64,000 nt of DNA. Source: Vagococcus xieshaowenii. Lineage in GTDB: Bacteria > Bacillota > Bacilli > Lactobacillales > Vagococcaceae. A model generated the notes under the pieces. The model saw only the letters and a program-made list of their open reading frames with translations, did not search any database and had not been told where the DNA came from. Both the position numbers and the translations under genes were made by a program. The DNA lies in NCBI RefSeq assembly GCF_004792515.1, contig NZ_CP038865.1, forward strand, positions 1,620,501 through 1,684,500, given 5' to 3'. Shown in pieces: positions 1 through 8,439 of the stretch. The stretch's first letter is position 1; each line of letters opens with the position of its first letter.

Positions 1-194
1 TCGTATGACAACAAATCCCCTGGCTGACAATCCAATGCTTCACAAATTTTTTCTAACGTTGAAAAGCGAATCGCTTTTGCTTTTCCGTTTTGTAAAATAG
101 ATAAGTTATCCGGGGTAATACCAATTTTTTCTGCTAGTTCACTAGATGATACATGATATTTTGTCATGAGATCGTTCAGGTTTATTTTAATCAT
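1..194 (-). CDS. HTH (Cro/CI, YozG-like) regulator, 3' end outside window
   Basis: Reading leftward from the ATG at 192-194, the frame stays open to the window edge, so the gene is cut off. The visible 64 residues form a small helix-turn-helix protein starting MIKINLNDLMTKYHVSSSEL, with the pattern of the short Cro/CI (HTH_26, YozG-like) family. A clear AGGAG site lies upstream. It follows a DUF2975 membrane-protein gene by 16 bases in the same direction. That pairing is common in Firmicutes, where the HTH protein probably regulates its own operon. The target is unknown. Confidence 0.85.
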   Translation of the reverse strand, partial: MIKINLNDLMTKYHVSSSELAEKIGITPDNLSILQNGKAKAIRFSTLEKICEALDCQPGDLLSY

Positions 195-210
195 TTTTAA
201 TTTCTCCTAA

Positions 211-783
211 CTATATCGTTAAATCATGTTCCTCTTGAAGTGCAACGCCTTTTTTAAAAAGCAAATAAAAAATAAATAGTAGACACGGCTCCATAATAAA
301 CTCTATCCACTCAGACATTTTACTATTCATATCACTATAGGCTTCAAAATATTGATATAATAACTGATCTGCACAAAAATTAAACACCATAATAGTCAAT
401 GAAGAGAGAATAGACAAAATCAAAATACTTTTAAACCTCTTCACATTGATTTGAGTAAATAATCTCCCTTGTAGTGTTGAATGGATAGCCAGTCGAATAT
501 TATGGATGGTCATAATAATTAAAGGAAGTAAAATCACTAGCTCAATTGTAGTCAGTCGATTATACGCCGCAACAGGAAACTCTGCAATTTGTTCGGGCGT
601 AATGGACCAACCATACTTATAGCTGTAAAGCGTCTTGATAAATGAGGCGTCTAACACCATACTGTTAGCCGGTCGAATAAAACCATAAAACAACTCACAT
701 ACAACTAACACGAGCAATATGATAAGTAACCATTTTATTCCGATTAATAGTTTATCCACAATTTTTAAACTAACTTCTTTCAT
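211..783 (-). CDS. DUF2975 family membrane protein
   Basis: The product has 190 residues with about four hydrophobic segments: near residues 12-32, 78-98, 115-140 and 160-178. Size and layout fit DUF2975 proteins, whose function is not established. The start is set by an AGAGGAA site seven bases upstream. The small HTH gene downstream is almost certainly co-transcribed, as is usual for this family. I infer a two-gene membrane-sensor/regulator unit but see no catalytic motif. Confidence 0.8.
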   Translation of the reverse strand: MKEVSLKIVDKLLIGIKWLLIILLVLVVCELFYGFIRPANSMVLDASFIKTLYSYKYGWSITPEQIAEFPVAAYNRLTTIELVILLPLIIMTIHNIRLAIHSTLQGRLFTQINVKRFKSILILSILSSLTIMVFNFCADQLLYQYFEAYSDMNSKMSEWIEFIMEPCLLFIFYLLFKKGVALQEEHDLTI

Positions 784-815
784 CCAGTTGTTCCTCTTTC
801 TTTTTGGTTACGTGA

Positions 816-1526
816 TTAATGTGTTGCTAACATCATCACCGTTGCTAAGGTATTCCCTATAAAATGAATAAACATAGAACAACGCAAGTCTTTTGTACAC
901 ATATACGTTGCACCTAATACCCATCCTGAACTAGCATAGACTAGCAACGCCGGGGTGAACGACGCTTCATGCAATAACCCAAAAACAAGCCCCGAAAAAA
1001 AGACGGCTAAAACATTCATGTAGTTATTTTTCACATTAAAAAAATAATTAAAGAAAAAACCTCTAAAAATATATTCTTCTGTAATGGGTGCAAACACACA
1101 GGTCATTAAGGAAATCGTAAGAGGAATGGCTCTAAAACTTTCTTCAATTAATTGTTGATTCTCAGGTGAATCATTCATTGGAAACAATCCCTGAATAACA
1201 TAATCTAAAACAAAATAAGCAACCAACATAACCAGTGTCACTATTATTTTTTTCTTTTTGCTTACAACAGATTGGCCAAACTGATTGGGGTTATGCTGCT
1301 CTAGCTGTTTGCGATAACGAATAACAAAAAATAATGCCACTAAAATCGTCATAACAACCATCGCTTGAAACGCTTGATAATCCGTCATAACTGCTGGGAA
1401 ATCTACATCTCCCTCAGCCAAAATAATTGGAATTTCAGCTATCGTCATGACAATAAAGAACAAGCCTATAAAGAAAACACTTTTAATATAATGAAGAATC
1501 CCATATCCTATCTGCTTAACGCTCAT
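816..1526 (-). CDS. CPBP family intramembrane metalloprotease
   Basis: This is a polytopic membrane protein of 236 residues with the three CPBP (Abi, Rce1-like) motifs: EEYIFRGFF (paired Glu and the following Arg), then FGLLHE with a His, then FIHFIGN with a second His. These residues coordinate the metal in the family. Members process prenylated or bacteriocin-related peptides, but the substrate here is unknown. I chose the ATG at 1524-1526 because AAAGGAG lies eight bases upstream; an in-frame GTG three codons earlier overlaps that site. Confidence 0.88.
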   Translation of the reverse strand: MSVKQIGYGILHYIKSVFFIGLFFIVMTIAEIPIILAEGDVDFPAVMTDYQAFQAMVVMTILVALFFVIRYRKQLEQHNPNQFGQSVVSKKKKIIVTLVMLVAYFVLDYVIQGLFPMNDSPENQQLIEESFRAIPLTISLMTCVFAPITEEYIFRGFFFNYFFNVKNNYMNVLAVFFSGLVFGLLHEASFTPALLVYASSGWVLGATYMCTKDLRCSMFIHFIGNTLATVMMLATH

Positions 1527-1649
1527 TACTAACACTCCTTTAAAAAACGGACTTTAAATTACCGTAATCTTACTTTGATTTCTAATAATTGTCAATTTCA
1601 ATTACCGAAAAACAATAGCGATTTTCCTATTGGATTCTTCTATACAATG

Positions 1650-1694
1650 AAAAAAGCTATAGAAATACGCTCAACTAATAGCGATTCTATAGCT
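1650..1694 (-). terminator. Rho-independent terminator of rplY
   Basis: On the minus strand, AGCTATAGAA pairs with TTCTATAGCT around an inner GCG/CGC stem, followed by a T run. It lies just downstream of the rplY stop. Confidence 0.8.
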
Positions 1695-1712
1695 AGTTGT
1701 GATAGATAATCT

Positions 1713-2300
1713 TTATTCAGTTACAGCTTCTTCAGCGTCAATTTCTTCTTCAACACGTGCTTCGCTTACTGAAGCAATTTGGTCTTCCAAATCACCTAAT
1801 AAGTCAAATTCACCTTTAATGGCTAAATCACTCAACACGATACTTTGACCAATTTCTAAATTAGAAACATCAACTTCAATCGTATCTGGTAATTTATCTG
1901 GCATTGCAGAAACACGAACAGTAAATAAGTCTTGTGTTAACACGCCACCTTTTTTAACGCCTTCAGGTGTCCCTACTAATACAATTTCAGCTTCAACTTC
2001 TTGCGCTTCTTTCATATCAACAGCTAAAAATTCAATATGATAAATCGTTTGCGTAAAGGTATCTTTTTGAACACCACGGATTAGCGTTGGTATTTTTTTA
2101 CCATCAATTTCTAAATAGTAAACGGCATTAATACCATTGTCTCGTACTAATTTAATGAAGTCTTTACCATCAACACTTATCGCTTCACTCTCCATCATCT
2201 TACCATAAACAACAGCTGGAATAGCGCCTTCCAAACGAATACTTCTTTTAATCGAACGTGGACGTAAAGCTCTTTCTTCAACTTTTAATAATGCTTCCAT
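1713..2300 (-). CDS. rplY: 50S ribosomal protein L25/general stress protein Ctc
   Basis: The product has 195 residues and the two-domain Ctc form of L25. The N-terminal part (about 1-95) is the 5S rRNA-binding L25 domain with the typical opening in which RSIKRSIRLEGAIPAVVYGK reads as the Rx2-G-x-IPAVVYG pattern. The C-terminal beta domain (about 96-180) contains the PEGVKKGGVL and DTIEVDVSNLEIGQSI motifs. The tail is acidic. It binds 5S rRNA in the large subunit, and in Bacillus Ctc is stress-induced. GGAGG lies seven bases before the ATG. It appears monocistronic, with its own promoter and terminator. Confidence 0.97.
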   Translation of the reverse strand: MEALLKVEERALRPRSIKRSIRLEGAIPAVVYGKMMESEAISVDGKDFIKLVRDNGINAVYYLEIDGKKIPTLIRGVQKDTFTQTIYHIEFLAVDMKEAQEVEAEIVLVGTPEGVKKGGVLTQDLFTVRVSAMPDKLPDTIEVDVSNLEIGQSIVLSDLAIKGEFDLLGDLEDQIASVSEARVEEEIDAEEAVTE

Positions 2301-2356
2301 AACTATTCCTCCATTCGGTGCTTAAACACCTTTTTATAAACATTCCTACATCATTA

Positions 2357-2385
2357 ATGGTACGACAAGCGCCTTCAATAGTCAA
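2357..2385 (-). promoter_or_regulatory. Sigma-A type promoter of rplY
   Basis: On the minus strand a -35 TTGACT (2380-2385) is separated by exactly 17 bases from a -10 TACCAT (2357-2362), 57 bases before the rplY start. Confidence 0.6.
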
Positions 2386-2494
2386 ATAATACCCCTTTTG
2401 CATACAATTTACGTACAATCTTGACGGGTTAAACTTTCAATCATCCGGTGATTAAAGTAGAATAGACAGTATAAAACAACTCAAGGGGGACAAT

Positions 2495-4240
2495 ATGAGG
2501 ACCTTATTGCCATTCGTCAAACAATATAAAAAAGAACTTATTCTCGGACCTTTTTTCAAATTATTAGAAGCCGTTTCTGAATTACTATTACCTCTTTTCA
2601 TGGCTAAATTAATTGACCAAGGGATTCGATCAAACAACTTAACTGAGGTGTACCACTATGCCTTTATCATGCTCATAATGACACTAGCCGGCCTAGCCTG
2701 TGTGATGATTTGTCAATACTACGCATCTGTTGCTTCACAAGGATTCGGAACAGAGCTACGCGAAGCACTCTACAAAAAAATCAATCAATTCTCCTATAAA
2801 CAACTCGACGACTACGGTGCTGACACCTTAGTCACTCGAATGACTAATGACATTAACCAACTTCAAAATGCGTTAGCCATGCTCATTCGACTTGTTATTA
2901 GAGCACCCTTTTTAAGTATTGGTTCTGTTATTATGGCTTTTTACATTCATCCAAAAACAGCTCTGATTTTCTTAGTCACGTTACCTATTTTCTTCCTCCT
3001 ACTACTTGTATTAATGAAGAAAACTATTCCTTTATATAAAAAAGCCCAAGCAAAAACCGATGAGCTTAACCGTACGCTACAAGAAAATTTAATGGGTATT
3101 CGTGTCATCAGAGCTTTTGCTCAACAAAGCAATCAAACCAAACGTGTCGCTACTAATAGTGATGAACTTGCGGCTACAAGTTTATCTGCCATTAAAATTT
3201 CAACCCTTCTTAACCCACTAACAACCTTCATTATGAACATTGCCATTCTATTGTTACTTTATTTTAGTGGCAAAGAAGTCAATATTGGGAATTTACAACA
3301 AGGAGAAGTTGTCGCATTAGTCAATTATTTAATGCAAATGTTATTAGCCTTAATCGTTGTGTCTAATCTGGTCGTAATTTTTACCAAGGCCGCTACATCA
3401 GCTAATCGCGTGACGGATATCCTAGATTTACCAATTGAAGAAGAACTTGGTAAAAGGACACATGAGACGATCATCGACACACATCAACCAGTTGTATTAT
3501 CAGTAGATCAGCTATCCTTTCAATATCCTAATCAGAATGGTTGGACGTTAACGGATATCACATTCAAAGCTAACGTAAATCAAACACTTGGGATTATCGG
3601 TGCAACCGGTAGTGGGAAATCTAGTTTGGTGCAATTATTACCTCGCTTTTATGAGTGGCAAAAAGGACACATTCACTTGTTTAATCAAGACATCACTTCA
3701 CTTAATTTAGACACCCTAAGACACCCTATCCGACTAGTCCCTCAAAAAAGTAGTCTCTTATCCGGAACGATTCGTAGCAATCTTTTGTTTGGAAAAAATG
3801 ACGCCACGGAACAAGACATGTGGGAAGCGTTAAATATAGCCCAGGCTAAAGAATTCGTTGAACAATTACCTGAACAACTAGACGCCCCTGTCAGTGAAAA
3901 AGGCGATAATTTCTCAGGTGGACAAAAACAACGACTTGCTATCGCACGAGGTTTGATTGCCAAACCTGCTCTTTTAATACTCGATGATTCGTTAAGTGCT
4001 TTGGACTATAAAACAGACTTGCAATTACGCCAAGCCTTGAAACAACAATTACCAAACACGACACTTATCATTATTTCACAACGTGTTCATTCGATTAAAC
4101 AAGCCGATCATATTCTTGTAATGGATAACGGTCAGATAGTTGGACAAGGTAATCATCAGACACTACTGAACGACTGTGCAACTTACCAAGCGATTGTGGC
4201 CTCACAAGAACAGACAAAGGAGGAAGCGTCTTATGAATAA
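2495..4240 (+). CDS. ABC exporter half-transporter, degenerate Walker B subunit
   Basis: The product has 581 residues: an N-terminal six-helix exporter domain (about 1-310) and a C-terminal ATPase domain. Walker A GATGSGKS is near residue 369, the signature FSGGQ near 473, and Walker B ends ILDDS near 495. The usual catalytic Glu after Walker B is Asp. The next gene has the complementary pattern, a normal Glu with an altered signature. This is the hallmark of heterodimeric exporters such as LmrCD and BmrCD, with one working and one degenerate ATP site. It probably exports drugs or lipids from the cell membrane. AGGGGGA precedes the ATG. Confidence 0.93.
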   Translation: MRTLLPFVKQYKKELILGPFFKLLEAVSELLLPLFMAKLIDQGIRSNNLTEVYHYAFIMLIMTLAGLACVMICQYYASVASQGFGTELREALYKKINQFSYKQLDDYGADTLVTRMTNDINQLQNALAMLIRLVIRAPFLSIGSVIMAFYIHPKTALIFLVTLPIFFLLLLVLMKKTIPLYKKAQAKTDELNRTLQENLMGIRVIRAFAQQSNQTKRVATNSDELAATSLSAIKISTLLNPLTTFIMNIAILLLLYFSGKEVNIGNLQQGEVVALVNYLMQMLLALIVVSNLVVIFTKAATSANRVTDILDLPIEEELGKRTHETIIDTHQPVVLSVDQLSFQYPNQNGWTLTDITFKANVNQTLGIIGATGSGKSSLVQLLPRFYEWQKGHIHLFNQDITSLNLDTLRHPIRLVPQKSSLLSGTIRSNLLFGKNDATEQDMWEALNIAQAKEFVEQLPEQLDAPVSEKGDNFSGGQKQRLAIARGLIAKPALLILDDSLSALDYKTDLQLRQALKQQLPNTTLIIISQRVHSIKQADHILVMDNGQIVGQGNHQTLLNDCATYQAIVASQEQTKEEASYE

Positions 4241-5981
4241 TGCAACCTCTCAACAGTTTCTTACTTATTTGAAACCTTACAGGAAACATCTCATGGCCAC
4301 ATTACTACTTGGAATAATTGGCGGTGGTGCGTCTGTCTGGATGACTTATTTAACAGGACATGCGATTGATCAAATGATTGGCGTTGATCAGGTCTATTTT
4401 TCTCAGCTTTATCCTATCATGCTCTATTTTGCACTTGCTGTCTTACTCGCTACTATTACTCAGTGGTTAGTTCAGCGATTAGCTAACTATATCAGTTATC
4501 AAGTCGTTGCTTCTTTGAGAAAAGAAACATTTGATAAATTAAATCATTTGCCGATTAATTATTTTGATACTCAGTCAATTGGGGATATTACAAGTCGGTT
4601 TACTAATGACTTAGACTTAGTGGCAGATGCATTAAGTGCCATTTTTACAAATATTTTCTCAGGAATGACGATTGTCATTATTTCACTAATTACCATGTTC
4701 AATCTTAATATTCCTCTAACTCTTGTTATCTTACTTGCAACACCTTTTATGTTTGCTACCACTTGGATAATTGCACAAAAAAGCCAACAACGCTTTACCG
4801 AACAACAACAACTAGTCGGTACTATCTCTAACTACGTAACAGAACATGTGACCAATCAAAAAGTGATTAAAGCTTATCAATATGAAGAACAGGTACAAGC
4901 TAGCTTTAATGAAAAGAATCAACGACTTAATGTGATTGGACAAAAAGCTCAATTTGCTTCTTCTCTAACTAATCCTTTATCACGCTTCATTGATCACTTA
5001 TCATATATTGCTTTAGGATTAGTGGGTGGTTACTTTATTTTGAACGGATCAGAACAATTGACGGTTGGTTTATTAAGTAGTTTTATCATTTACTCGTCTC
5101 AGTTCACTAAGCCTTTCATTGAACTTTCAGGTATTACCCCTCAAGTTCAATCAGCACTTGCGGGACTAAGTCGCGTCTTTCAAGTAGTGAACCAAACCGA
5201 AGAGCCTGATGATTCACAACTACCTAATGTACCAACGAAAATAAATGGCGCCATTTCATTTGAACAAGTCTATTTTTCTTATCAACCCGAGCGACCATTG
5301 ATTGAAGCCTTTGATTTAGAGGTCGCTCCTGGGGAAACAATTGCCATTGTTGGGCAAACAGGGGCTGGCAAATCGACATTAGTTAATTTGTTAATGCGCT
5401 TTTATGAACCACAACAAGGTAGTATTCAATTAGACGGCGTACCTATTAACACGTACCAACGTGATAGCTTACGTCAATCATTTGGAATGGTCCTTCAAGA
5501 TACTTGGCTGTTTGACGGCACAATTCGTGATAACTTGCTTTTAGGACAACCTCAAGCTAGTGAAGAAGAAATTCAACACGTACTTAAAGAAGCAAAAATA
5601 GATCGATTCATCTCATTACTACCGCAACAATTAGACACGGTGATAGGCCATCACGGTATTAGTATGTCAGAAGGGCAACGACAACTACTAACCATTGCGC
5701 GAACTATGTTAGCCAACAAACCTATGCTCATCCTAGACGAAGCTACAAGCTCGGTTGATTCATTGACCGAACAAGCCATCCAAGAAGCCTTCTTAAAATT
5801 AATGAAGGGGAAAACATGTTTTGTCATCGCTCATCGCTTAGCAACTATTAAAGAAGCTGATCGTATTCTCGTCATGCATCAAGGTAGCGTAGTAGAAATC
5901 GGTACACATGATGAACTATTAGCCATTGATAACGGCTACTACCAACAGCTATACAATGCTCAATTTGTGGAGGAAGCTTAA
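4233..5981 (+). CDS. ABC exporter half-transporter, catalytic-Glu subunit
   Basis: The product has 582 residues and is the partner of the preceding gene, which it overlaps by eight bases. The transmembrane domain is followed by an ATPase domain with Walker A GQTGAGKS (near 374), a non-canonical signature SEGQ (near 479, in place of SGGQ) and Walker B LILDEATSS with the catalytic Glu (near 500). I start it at 4233 because AAAGGAGGAAG lies just upstream; an upstream in-frame ATG at 4176 lies inside the previous gene and has no such site. Together the two subunits form a heterodimeric multidrug-type exporter. Its substrate cannot be read from sequence. Confidence 0.93.
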   Translation: MNNATSQQFLTYLKPYRKHLMATLLLGIIGGGASVWMTYLTGHAIDQMIGVDQVYFSQLYPIMLYFALAVLLATITQWLVQRLANYISYQVVASLRKETFDKLNHLPINYFDTQSIGDITSRFTNDLDLVADALSAIFTNIFSGMTIVIISLITMFNLNIPLTLVILLATPFMFATTWIIAQKSQQRFTEQQQLVGTISNYVTEHVTNQKVIKAYQYEEQVQASFNEKNQRLNVIGQKAQFASSLTNPLSRFIDHLSYIALGLVGGYFILNGSEQLTVGLLSSFIIYSSQFTKPFIELSGITPQVQSALAGLSRVFQVVNQTEEPDDSQLPNVPTKINGAISFEQVYFSYQPERPLIEAFDLEVAPGETIAIVGQTGAGKSTLVNLLMRFYEPQQGSIQLDGVPINTYQRDSLRQSFGMVLQDTWLFDGTIRDNLLLGQPQASEEEIQHVLKEAKIDRFISLLPQQLDTVIGHHGISMSEGQRQLLTIARTMLANKPMLILDEATSSVDSLTEQAIQEAFLKLMKGKTCFVIAHRLATIKEADRILVMHQGSVVEIGTHDELLAIDNGYYQQLYNAQFVEEA

Positions 5982-6499
5982 TGACGTCAACAACCATAAA
6001 TCTAAGAAAAATAACCCACAATGATCATTCTTTTATCAAAAAGTTATTAACAAATCCCAACTTAATGATGACTGGTTGGGGCAAAATATTTACCGAAGAT
6101 GATGTTCATCTGTGGATAAATAAGATATTAACAGGTTATCAACAAGACGGTTTTAGTTACTTTTTAGTCAGCTCTGCTATATCAGAACCTATCGGAATAG
6201 CAGGATTGATTAGTACCACAATCCAAGGACAAGATTATGTTGAAGTCGCCTATATTATTGATGAACCTTTTCAAGGAAAAGGAATAGCGACAATCGTAGT
6301 TAAACAATTAATTACTGAAGCTTTTACTACATATAACTTGTCCGAATTAGCGATTCAATGTGCTCTTCATCATACCGCTTCTCAACGAGTTGCCCAAAAA
6401 TGTGGTGCCCGATTTGCCTTTAATTATGAAAGATCACAGCATGACCAGCTTGTTCCCTATCACGTCTATCTAATTCATCCTGTAAAATTAAAAAGATGA
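5981..6499 (+). CDS. GNAT family N-acetyltransferase (RimJ/RimL type)
   Basis: The product has 172 residues. The fold pattern fits the Acetyltransf_3 (RimJ/RimL-like) group: IAGLIST strand, then VEVAYIIDEPFQGKGIATIVV containing the acetyl-CoA pyrophosphate loop QGKGIA, then LAIQCALHHTASQRVAQKCGARF near the C-terminus. The start codon overlaps the stop of the ABC gene by one base (TAATG), so it is translationally coupled and is the third gene of that operon. The acceptor is unknown. A role in modifying an antibiotic or peptide exported by the transporter is conceivable but unsupported. Confidence 0.88.
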   Translation: MTSTTINLRKITHNDHSFIKKLLTNPNLMMTGWGKIFTEDDVHLWINKILTGYQQDGFSYFLVSSAISEPIGIAGLISTTIQGQDYVEVAYIIDEPFQGKGIATIVVKQLITEAFTTYNLSELAIQCALHHTASQRVAQKCGARFAFNYERSQHDQLVPYHVYLIHPVKLKR

Positions 6500-6531
6500 T
6501 TCGAAATATTATGTTTCGAACCATCTTTTTT
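6491..6531. terminator. Bidirectional terminator between converging genes
   Basis: AAAAGATG(A)TTCGAAA pairs with TTTCGAA(C)CATCTTTT, with A runs on the left and T runs on the right, so it can serve the GNAT gene and the SDR gene that converge here. Confidence 0.75.
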
Positions 6532-6539
6532 CAAATATT

Positions 6540-7259
6540 TTATAAACTTGCTTTCCATGCTTCAAAATTTTCTCTTAAACGTAAAGGTAAAGAGGTATTG
6601 GTTAAATCACTTGCTTTACCAAAGGCAATTTCACCAGCTATTTGACCTACTTCAACTGCATCAATATATTCTGGGCTTTGATAGATAGGATGACGTGTGC
6701 GGGTATTTATTGGGCCTAAGTTAATGTCATTGACTCTGACACCACGTTCATCTTCAACTGAGAACACTTGGCGTAGCATTAATTCCGCAGCATTTGCAAC
6801 TGAAATTGGGCCAGAATGTGGCACAGGTCTTACAGATGAAAGCCCCACAATCATAGAATAACTACCACCTGGTTCAATGGCAGGAATGAATGTTTTACCC
6901 ACGATGAAGTGAGTCGTTAAACTACTATTAATTAAATAGTCCCAATGATCTAAAGATAAATCGACTAATTTGTCACCTTGCCACCAGCCAAATAATGAAG
7001 ACACCATGCCATCAATTTTGCCAAAGGTTGCAATAATTTCATCTCTCACACGAACCGCATCCGCTTCGTCTGAGATATTCCCTTCAATAAATACGACTTT
7101 CTCATTATTAGGCGCAATATACTCACGAGCTCGTTCTACTTTTTTAATATTTCTAGTAGGAATAACTACGGTTGCTCCATTTTGAGCAAACCATTTCGCA
7201 ATTCCTTCACCAACGCCACCGGTACCACCTGCTACTACAACTACTTTTCCTTCATACAT
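6540..7259 (-). CDS. SDR-family oxidoreductase, atypical active site
   Basis: The product has 239 residues with a Rossmann fold of the short-chain dehydrogenase type. The nucleotide loop AGGTGGVGEG lies at residues 10-19, and the end-of-beta-six motif VNDINLGPINT near 177. The usual catalytic Tyr-x-x-x-Lys aligns with Ile152-Ser-Val-Ala-Asn156, so both key residues seem to be missing, although Ser141/142 remain. It may therefore bind NAD(P)H without classic SDR catalysis, like the NmrA-type or divergent-type SDRs. It lies 17 bases downstream of the MDR gene and is probably in one operon with it. GGGGGAAA precedes the ATG. Confidence 0.85.
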   Translation of the reverse strand: MYEGKVVVVAGGTGGVGEGIAKWFAQNGATVVIPTRNIKKVERAREYIAPNNEKVVFIEGNISDEADAVRVRDEIIATFGKIDGMVSSLFGWWQGDKLVDLSLDHWDYLINSSLTTHFIVGKTFIPAIEPGGSYSMIVGLSSVRPVPHSGPISVANAAELMLRQVFSVEDERGVRVNDINLGPINTRTRHPIYQSPEYIDAVEVGQIAGEIAFGKASDLTNTSLPLRLRENFEAWKASL

Positions 7260-7276
7260 GTCAATTTCCCCCTCTA

Positions 7277-8233
7277 TTAAGCCTCTCTAGATAAAATAAT
7301 TTTTCCTGGTTGACGATTTTCTTCAATCATCTGGTGTGCTTCTTTAGCACCCTCAAGAGTAAATGGTAAAACATAGCCATTTTTAATCGTCAAACCATAT
7401 TGTTGATAAAAACTAAATAGTGCTGGCATCGCAATACTATTAGTCATTTCAGCCGTTCTTGATAAAAAGACTCTTTTCACATCTGGTCGTAAACTTGGGT
7501 CTGGTAATGTCGTCATCCCCATATAAGTAGCATGTTGTTTAGCCAAAGTTAACGCAGTTTTTTCTCCGCGATTAAACAATGACGCATCAATGACAAAATC
7601 TGCTTGTCCCGCATATTTAGCCACTTGTTCGCTATCTGAATAATCAATAAAGATATCCGCACCTAAACCTAACACGTAGGCACGATTTCTTTCACTTGCT
7701 GCTGCGATGATTGTCACATCAAAAGCTTTCAATAATTGGACTAAGTAACTTCCCACACTACCAGAAGCACCAATGACCGCTATTGTTTGATTCGGTTGAA
7801 TATCATAAAAACCACCATGTAAGCCCCAATAAGCCGTCGAAGCAGTCCCAGAAAAACCAGCGGCTTCATCTAAAGACATGCCTTCTGGAATTTTAAAGAC
7901 ATTTTGGTGACTTAATGCAACATATTCTGCATAACCACCACGACCGGGTTTCCCAATCACTTTATCCCCAATAGCTAAACCTTCAACTGGTTGTTTCATT
8001 GCCACAACCTCACCTTGTACTTCGCTACCTGGAATCCAAAAATGATCCAATGGACGACCACCACTCATGGCACCACTACGAAACATCGTATCAACAGGAT
8101 TAATTCCCGCACGTTCAATCTTAATTATCACATCATGTAAATCACTCATCGCTACCTTGACCAATCGTTCTTCCAATACCTCGACACTTCCATAATGGTC
8201 AAAACCAATTGCGTTACCTTCTATATTAGTCAT
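7277..8233 (-). CDS. Zinc-independent MDR/quinone oxidoreductase-like protein
   Basis: The product has 318 residues of the medium-chain dehydrogenase/reductase family. The GroES-like N-terminal half contains RAGINPVDTMFRSG and the IPGSEVQGEV segment typical of quinone oxidoreductases. The NADP-binding loop is GASGSVGSYLVQ near residue 154. The Cys cluster of the structural zinc is absent. It probably reduces quinones or reactive carbonyls with NADPH. GGAGG lies before the ATG. It is the first gene of a two-gene operon with the SDR gene. Confidence 0.9.
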   Translation of the reverse strand: MTNIEGNAIGFDHYGSVEVLEERLVKVAMSDLHDVIIKIERAGINPVDTMFRSGAMSGGRPLDHFWIPGSEVQGEVVAMKQPVEGLAIGDKVIGKPGRGGYAEYVALSHQNVFKIPEGMSLDEAAGFSGTASTAYWGLHGGFYDIQPNQTIAVIGASGSVGSYLVQLLKAFDVTIIAAASERNRAYVLGLGADIFIDYSDSEQVAKYAGQADFVIDASLFNRGEKTALTLAKQHATYMGMTTLPDPSLRPDVKRVFLSRTAEMTNSIAMPALFSFYQQYGLTIKNGYVLPFTLEGAKEAHQMIEENRQPGKIILSREA

Positions 8234-8260
8234 GATTATTTCCTCCTGCTAATTCATTCT

Positions 8261-8288
8261 GTTGTTCTAACAACTTACTTAATGTAAG
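8261..8288. promoter_or_regulatory. Palindromic operator candidates upstream of the MDR-SDR operon
   Basis: Two adjacent palindromes lie 28-55 bases upstream of the MDR start: GTTGTT-CT-AACAAC at 8261-8274 and CTTAC-TTAAT-GTAAG at 8274-8288. The second resembles the TTAC-n5-GTAA type sites used by HxlR-family redox regulators. That assignment is inference, and no such regulator gene is in the window. Confidence 0.4.
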
Positions 8289-8362
8289 TGTACACCTAAT
8301 GAGTGTTTTTTACAAAAAATATGCTTTTTTTAGTACAACTACTTGTCAAACGATCTTAGTTA

Positions 8363-8391
8363 TTATCAAGTCAGAATGAATATGTTATGAT
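8363..8391 (+). promoter_or_regulatory. Sigma-A type promoter of the SulP gene
   Basis: The -35 TTATCA (8363-8368) and the -10 TATGAT (8386-8391) are separated by 17 bases, 48 bases before the SulP start codon. Confidence 0.6.
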
Positions 8392-8439
8392 AAGAAAATG
8401 AGTTTTCATTATATTTTTCAGTAAATTTAGGAGGTTTAC

